Part shown: piece by piece, positions 6,418 through 10,861 of the stretch | Numbering within the stretch: the stretch's first letter is position 1 | Layout of the letters: every line of letters starts with the position of its first letter | Assembly (NCBI GenBank): GCA_002469545.1 | Contig: DKMK01000096.1 | Span: 1 to 10,861, forward strand | From: Rhodobacterales bacterium UBA7416 | GTDB lineage: Bacteria > Pseudomonadota > Alphaproteobacteria > Rhodobacterales > Rhodobacteraceae | Direction: 5' to 3' | Length of the DNA stretch: 10,861 nucleotides | The notes under the pieces: model-generated | The model's database searches: none | Told to the model about the DNA's origin: nothing | What the model saw: only the letters and a program-made list of their open reading frames with translations | Program-made: the position numbers and the translations under genes

Positions 6418-7638
6418 TTAACTCAATAATTCGTAACAAAACTCAAGCGCATCAGCCAACTTATCGACTTCTTCGGTTGTGTTGTACATTGCAAAGGATG
6501 CACGCGCAGACGCGGAAATTCCCAAATGTTGCATCAATGGCTGTGCACAGTGATGTCCTGCACGAACAGCAATCCCGCGTTGATCAAGTATTGTTGAAAT
6601 ATCGTGGGGATGTCCTGCACCTTGGATCGTAAAGGAAAAGATCGCACCTTTGTCGGCCGTGCGACCCTGAATGTTCAACCAATTGTGTTTCGACAGCTTT
6701 TGCATGGCATAATCACGTAAACTAGCCTCGTGGGCCGCAATACGGTCTAATCCGACTTCTTGTAGATAATCGATCGCGGCGCCCAGTCCAATCATCTGAA
6801 CGATGCCCGGCGTGCCTGCTTCGAACTTATGTGGGATTGTGTTGTAAGATACGCAATCACGCTCAACCGTCTTAATCATGTCACCGCCGCCCATAAACGG
6901 GCGCATTTCGTCCGCGCGGTCTTTGCGCACATAAATAGCACCCGAACTGGATGGTCCATACAATTTGTGACCCGTGATTGCAAAGAAATCACAACCAATA
7001 TCTTGAACGTTAACAGGCATATGCACACTTGATTGTGACCCATCAACCAGGGTTGCAATGCCTTTTTCGCGCGCCACAGTACAAATGGTTTTGACATCAA
7101 CAACAGTGCCTAAAACATTCGACATCTGCGTAATAGCGATCAATTTGGTTTTCGGCGTTATCGCATCCAAAACCGCCTGCGCGTTCAACCCACCGTCTGC
7201 ATCGGTCTCGACCCATTTAATCACTACACCTTGGCGTTCACGTAAAAAATGCCACGGTACGATATTTGCATGATGTTCCATGACAGACAAAATGATTTCA
7301 TCACCCGCCTGAAGGTTCGGAACACCCCAGCTGTAAGATATCATATTGATACCTTCGGTCGTGCCAGAATTGAAAATGATTTCTTCTGGATGCTTTGCAC
7401 CAAGGAAGTTTTGGATTTTGGCTCGCACGGCTTCATAATTATCCGTCGCAATATTCGAAAGAGTGTGTAACCCTCTGTGAACATTGGAATATTCTTCGCT
7501 GTATGCCTTGGTCACGGCATCAATAACAACCTGTGGCTTTTGCGCTGACGCACCGTTATCCAAATAAACCAGCGGTTTATTATTCACAGTCCGTGACAGA
7601 ATGGGAAAATCTTTGCGGATTTCATTCACATCATACAT
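6418..7638 (-). CDS. sufS: Cysteine desulfurase SufS
   Basis: A PLP-dependent type II cysteine desulfurase. It removes sulfur from L-cysteine, giving alanine and a persulfide on its catalytic cysteine, for the SufBCD scaffold. With the ATG at 7638 the protein has 406 residues, the same as the E. coli enzyme. Visible residues are H122-H123 in the M-E-H-H-A-N motif (substrate/PLP stacking), D199 in V-D-G-S-Q-S, the PLP lysine K225 in T-G-H-K-L-Y-G-P, and catalytic C364 in R-A-G-H-H-C-A-Q-P-L-M. The ATG is preferred over a TTG two codons upstream. It overlaps the stop of the preceding gene as ATGTATGA. One oddity is G-P-S-S-S-G (228-233), where most homologues have G-P-T-G-I/A-G. It is the last suf gene in the window; no sufE, sufU, sufA or sufT follows. 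Confidence 0.95.
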   Translation of the reverse strand: MYDVNEIRKDFPILSRTVNNKPLVYLDNGASAQKPQVVIDAVTKAYSEEYSNVHRGLHTLSNIATDNYEAVRAKIQNFLGAKHPEEIIFNSGTTEGINMISYSWGVPNLQAGDEIILSVMEHHANIVPWHFLRERQGVVIKWVETDADGGLNAQAVLDAITPKTKLIAITQMSNVLGTVVDVKTICTVAREKGIATLVDGSQSSVHMPVNVQDIGCDFFAITGHKLYGPSSSGAIYVRKDRADEMRPFMGGGDMIKTVERDCVSYNTIPHKFEAGTPGIVQMIGLGAAIDYLQEVGLDRIAAHEASLRDYAMQKLSKHNWLNIQGRTADKGAIFSFTIQGAGHPHDISTILDQRGIAVRAGHHCAQPLMQHLGISASARASFAMYNTTEEVDKLADALEFCYELLS

Positions 7639-8110
7639 TGCCAAATTCCAATTCTTTTAGGTTTGAAAACCACTGCCAGAAAAACACCACGGATGTGATG
7701 ACTGCACCAATTATGCGCAAATCAGGCACAAAGGTATTCAAAACGGCCGATAACAACAACACAGGCGCCGTTACCACAGCGGCCCAAAACAGCGCACGTC
7801 GCGCACCAATATGATCACCCTGTCCGCCAAAGCGCGCACAGATAAAATGGGATATCGCAGCGATCCCATACATCAATAACGGCATCATAAAAACAGATGC
7901 TATAAACTGGGCCGCCGTCATGGCAGACAGGCTTTGTTCCGTTATATGCGCCCGTTTCGCAATATCAGGTAACTGCGCAAGGAAGCTAAACCCACCAAAC
8001 AACATCGCAAAGAACAATGTTTGTTCTTCGGCGATGACGTTGTCGATATGACGACGCATTTCACGTTTGGGCGCTTTATAAGCCGCAACTATATCCGACA
8101 GCAAAGACAT
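7631..8110 (-). CDS. YIP1-family integral membrane protein in the suf operon
   Basis: A small membrane protein of 159 residues of unproven function, resembling YIP1-family proteins seen next to suf genes in Rhodobacterales. A basic, amphipathic N-terminus (K12-P-K-R-E-M-R-R) is followed by four hydrophobic segments near 31-47, 66-90, 105-127 and 131-150. F-I-C-A-R-F-G-G-Q-G-D-H (89-100) is a polar loop typical of the family. The ATG at 8110 was chosen because it overlaps the sufD stop by one base (TAATG), a classic coupled start; an in-frame ATG at 8134 would overlap sufD by 25 bp and has no better ribosome site. The gene also overlaps sufS by 8 bp. Its tight embedding suggests a role linked to SUF assembly, for example at the membrane, but nothing in the sequence proves it. 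Confidence 0.75.
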   Translation of the reverse strand: MSLLSDIVAAYKAPKREMRRHIDNVIAEEQTLFFAMLFGGFSFLAQLPDIAKRAHITEQSLSAMTAAQFIASVFMMPLLMYGIAAISHFICARFGGQGDHIGARRALFWAAVVTAPVLLLSAVLNTFVPDLRIIGAVITSVVFFWQWFSNLKELEFGNV

Positions 8111-9399
8111 TAGCCGTGACGACGTTCCATCCATGCGGCCAAACGGTCGCGGATGTCATCTGCTAATTCATCGTTGTTGATTTCATCTATTGCTTCGCCA
8201 AGGAATGCTAAAACTAACATATCTTGGGCCTGCTTACGTGGAACACCGCGTGATGTCAGATAAAATAACGCTTCATCATCAATTGCACCAACAGTAGAAC
8301 CGTGTGAACAAGCAACGTCGTCCGCATAAATTTCAAGCTCTGGTTTGGCTAAGAAATTGGAATTGTCATCCAACAACAAACCTTGGGAAATTTGATACCC
8401 ATCGGTTTTTTGCGCGTCTGCCTTGACCAAGATTTTGCCTTGGAAAACGCCAGTCGCGCCATTACGCAGAACCTTTTTGAAAACCTGACGGCTTTCACAG
8501 TTCACGGAATCATGCGTTACGAAAACAGTGTCGTCATGATGAAAACCATTACCATCGCCGGCGCATGCACCTGCAACAGTTGCCTGAGCGTTGTCACCAG
8601 TGAATTCCAAAATGGCATCATTGCGTGTCAAAATGCCATTCACGGTCATGGTAAACGAACGCAACACGCTCTCTTGCCCCAAACGCCCAAACATATGGGT
8701 AACCGTTTTACGCTCATGGTCTCGACCTTGGGTGCGTACATGGTGGAATTGCGCATTGTCGGCAACATCAACTTCCAGAACGGAATTGAAACGTGCCGCC
8801 CCCGCTCCGCTTTCCAACAATGTAAATTCGGCACCAGCATCAATTTTGATCACATGATGAACCATTGCATCAGATGTTTTAGCGTTGTGAATATACCGAA
8901 TAGCCAACGGCTTTTCACATTTACCAGTCACGTGAATAACCAAACCTTCATCTGCCACAGCAGTGTTCAATGCCGCCAATGGGCGCTGAACAGGGTTTTG
9001 CCCATTCTTTTCAAGCTGGCCAAACAAATCCTTGGCCCAATGAATATCAGTGTTCACGGCAGAAGACAGCGTTTCTATCGTTGCACCAGCCAAGGATAAA
9101 TCATCCGACTGCGCAGCGTCAAAAACACCATCGACAAACACGATACGAACGCGATCTACGCCATCAAACATTGGCTTTTCATCAGATGTGAACAGCGCTG
9201 CAGGCGCTGTCGGAACAGCCGTTAATGCTGACGGATCAGTATAGCGCCAATATTCATCACGTTTATGCGGCGCACCTTGGGACATGAATGTTGCCATTGC
9301 AGATGCGCGGGCGTCATGCGCCCATTTTGCACCAGATGGCGCGGGATAATGGCCAGCCAGTGCCGAAGCACCGTCCATTTTAGGTTGAGAGACAGCCAT
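8110..9399 (-). CDS. sufD: Fe-S cluster assembly protein SufD
   Basis: A component of the cytoplasmic SufBC2D complex, on which a nascent iron-sulfur cluster is built. SufD is a catalytically diverged paralogue of SufB with a parallel beta-helix core. It has 429 residues, in the family range. The C-terminal hallmark is K-P-E-L-E-I-Y-A-D-D-V-A-C-S-H-G-S-T-V-G (352-371), with C364 and H366; the equivalent histidine of E. coli SufD is implicated in the cluster site at the SufB-SufD interface. The helical end includes R-G-V-P-R-K-Q-A (384-391). The N-terminal region (about 1-150) is variable, as usual. The start is 2 bases after the sufC stop with an AGAGG ribosome site; the end overlaps the next gene's ATG by one base. 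A 238-codon open frame on the opposite strand is a shadow. Confidence 0.95.
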   Translation of the reverse strand: MAVSQPKMDGASALAGHYPAPSGAKWAHDARASAMATFMSQGAPHKRDEYWRYTDPSALTAVPTAPAALFTSDEKPMFDGVDRVRIVFVDGVFDAAQSDDLSLAGATIETLSSAVNTDIHWAKDLFGQLEKNGQNPVQRPLAALNTAVADEGLVIHVTGKCEKPLAIRYIHNAKTSDAMVHHVIKIDAGAEFTLLESGAGAARFNSVLEVDVADNAQFHHVRTQGRDHERKTVTHMFGRLGQESVLRSFTMTVNGILTRNDAILEFTGDNAQATVAGACAGDGNGFHHDDTVFVTHDSVNCESRQVFKKVLRNGATGVFQGKILVKADAQKTDGYQISQGLLLDDNSNFLAKPELEIYADDVACSHGSTVGAIDDEALFYLTSRGVPRKQAQDMLVLAFLGEAIDEINNDELADDIRDRLAAWMERRHG

Positions 9400-9401
9400 T
9401 A

Positions 9402-10157
9402 TTAAGCAACCTCTGCCAAAATGTCGGCATAACCGTTATTTTCAACTTCCAGCGCCAATTCAGGGCCGCCAGATTTCACAATACGACCGTCTGCCATGAT
9501 GTGTACGAAATCAGGTTTAATGTGATCCAGCAAACGCTGATAGTGGGTGATCACAAGGAACGAACGTTTGCCATCGCGCAAGGCATTCACGCCCTTTGCC
9601 ACCAATTTCATCGCATCCACGTCCAAACCAGAATCCGTTTCATCTAAAACGCACATCTTTGGCTCAAGCATCGCCATTTGCAGGATTTCATTGCGCTTCT
9701 TCTCACCACCGGAAAAGCCAACGTTGACAGGGCGTTTCAGCATGTCCGCATCGATTTCCAATGATTTCGCTTTGGCGCGAACAATTTTCAGGAATTCACC
9801 TGCGGATAATTCGTCTTCGCCGCGTGCTTTGCGTTGTGCATTCACAGCTGTGCGCAAGAACGTCATGTTACCAACGCCCGGGATTTCAACTGGGTATTGG
9901 AATGCAAGGAACAAACCAGCCGCAGCACGTTCTTCTGGGTCCATGTCCAACAGCTCTTCACCATTTAACGTGGCCGAACCATCTGTGACTTCGTAGCCAT
10001 CTTTGCCAGCTAACACATATGACGTTGTTGATTTACCAGACCCGTTTGGTCCCATAATCGCGTGGACTTCGCCTTCGCCGATTTCAAGGTTTACACCCTT
10101 TAGGATTTGCTTGTTTTCTTCTTCAAGGCCGACTTGTAAGTTTTTGATTTTTAACAT
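9402..10157 (-). CDS. sufC: Fe-S cluster assembly ATPase SufC
   Basis: The ABC-type ATPase of the SufBCD complex; its ATP-driven dimerisation reshapes SufB/SufD to open the cluster-building site. It is soluble, not a transporter. Its 251 residues carry Walker A G-P-N-G-S-G-K-S-T (36-44), Q-loop Q87 in A-F-Q-Y-P, signature F-S-G-G-E-K-K-R (148-155), Walker B C-V-L-D-E-T-D-S-G-L-D (169-179) with D172 and E173, and switch histidine H205. The F-S-G-G-E-K-K-R and D-E-T-D-S-G-L-D forms are diagnostic for SufC. It lies 5 bases after the sufB stop; the ribosome site is weak (AGGG in the sufB end), consistent with coupled translation. Confidence 0.97.
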   Translation of the reverse strand: MLKIKNLQVGLEEENKQILKGVNLEIGEGEVHAIMGPNGSGKSTTSYVLAGKDGYEVTDGSATLNGEELLDMDPEERAAAGLFLAFQYPVEIPGVGNMTFLRTAVNAQRKARGEDELSAGEFLKIVRAKAKSLEIDADMLKRPVNVGFSGGEKKRNEILQMAMLEPKMCVLDETDSGLDVDAMKLVAKGVNALRDGKRSFLVITHYQRLLDHIKPDFVHIMADGRIVKSGGPELALEVENNGYADILAEVA

Positions 10158-10162
10158 TTTAA

Positions 10163-10861
10163 TTACCCTACTGAGCCTTCAAGGCTGATTGCTACCAATG
10201 CCTGTGCTTCCATGGCGAACTCCATGGGCAAGGCTTGTAATACTTCTTTGCAGAACCCGTTCACCACCAAGGCAACGGCTTCTTCTTCGTCCATGCCGCG
10301 TTGGCGACAGTAAAACAACTGATCATCATCCACTTTGGATGTGGTTGCTTCGTGTTCCACGCGGGCTGTGTTGTTTTTCACTTCGATATACGGCACCGTG
10401 TGCGCCCCACATTTATCGCCGATCAACAGGCTGTCACACTGTGTGTAATTGCGTGCATGTGCGGCTTTGGGGTGCATTGAAACCAGACCACGATATGTGT
10501 TTTGTGCTTTACCTGCTGAAATACCTTTGGACACGATCCGCGACTTGGTGTTTTTACCAAGGTGGATCATTTTTGTGCCCGTGTCGGCTTGTTGCATATT
10601 GTTTGCGATGGCGATTGAATAAAACTCACCTTGGCTGTCGTCGCCGCGCAAAATGCATGACGGGTATTTCCACGTTACCGCAGAACCGGTTTCCACTTGT
10701 GTCCACATCACCTTGGCACGATCACCACGGCAATCGGCACGTTTGGTCACGAAATTGTAAATCCCACCCTTGCCTTCTGCATCACCTGGGTACCAGTTTT
10801 GGACTGTCGAATACTTAATCTCGGCGTCTTCTTGGATCACCAATTCAACCACAGCAGCATG
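10163..10861 (-). CDS. sufB: Fe-S cluster assembly scaffold SufB, C-terminal part
   Basis: The right edge of the window cuts this gene; only 232 C-terminal codons plus stop are present, about half of a usual SufB of roughly 480-510 residues. A GTG at 10852 is internal, not the start, since reading continues in frame to the edge. Conserved SufB landmarks are the Y-S-T-V-Q-N-W-Y-P-G-D motif near the cut; Q-C-D-S, aligning with the functional Cys405 of E. coli SufB; L-I-G-D-K-C-G-A-H-T; V-E-H-E-A-T-T, holding the His and Glu of the cluster site; and the end S-L-E-G-S-V-G. Together with SufC and SufD it forms the scaffold on which [Fe-S] clusters are assembled from SufS-derived sulfur. It is the most upstream suf gene visible; a regulator such as IscR/RirA would lie beyond the window. 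Confidence 0.97.
   Translation of the reverse strand, partial: HAAVVELVIQEDAEIKYSTVQNWYPGDAEGKGGIYNFVTKRADCRGDRAKVMWTQVETGSAVTWKYPSCILRGDDSQGEFYSIAIANNMQQADTGTKMIHLGKNTKSRIVSKGISAGKAQNTYRGLVSMHPKAAHARNYTQCDSLLIGDKCGAHTVPYIEVKNNTARVEHEATTSKVDDDQLFYCRQRGMDEEEAVALVVNGFCKEVLQALPMEFAMEAQALVAISLEGSVG

Noticed and set aside
8383..9099. 238-codon open frame on the plus strand
   Set aside because: It lies fully antisense to sufD, which has clear family motifs; composition is cysteine/histidine-rich and unlike a real protein.

Overview
The window looks like chromosome of an alphaproteobacterium, most likely Rhodobacterales (roseobacter-type). The SufB/SufC/SufD/SufS sequences, a YIP1-type membrane gene between sufD and sufS, and a tctCBA/tctDE cluster with an extra binding-protein gene all fit that group. 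Base composition looks only moderately GC-rich for the group. This placement is by resemblance only, since no 16S or other marker is present.

Left part (1-6357): after the 3' end of a carboxymuconolactone-decarboxylase-like gene (+ strand) and a long hairpin, a tripartite tricarboxylate transporter operon tctC-tctB-tctA runs on the minus strand (3236 to 190). It encodes a periplasmic binding protein, a small membrane subunit and a large permease. Divergent from it on the plus strand is a regulatory operon: an OmpR-family response regulator (TctD-like), a histidine kinase (TctE-like) and an orphan periplasmic binding protein of the iron/ABC type, joined by 8-bp and 22-bp gene overlaps. The 109-bp divergent intergenic region carries a tandem 11-bp direct repeat, a candidate response-regulator operator, and a palindrome in the tctC leader. 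The likely logic is that the kinase, perhaps helped by the third-gene binding protein, senses a carboxylate outside the membrane, and the regulator switches on tctCBA.

Right part (6418-10861): a minus-strand SUF iron-sulfur cluster assembly operon, sufB (5' part beyond the window)-sufC-sufD-YIP1-type membrane gene-sufS. The genes are packed with 2-5 bp gaps or short stop/start overlaps. SufBCD form the scaffold/ATPase complex and SufS supplies sulfur from cysteine. The last gene of the regulatory operon and sufS converge on a 60-bp gap in which no clear terminator is seen.

The most interesting points are the three-gene sensor operon with an orphan binding protein, the operator-like tandem repeat, three RNA-hairpin candidates in and around tctCBA, and the translationally coupled membrane gene in the suf operon. 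No mobile elements, CRISPR arrays, tRNA or rRNA genes were found.
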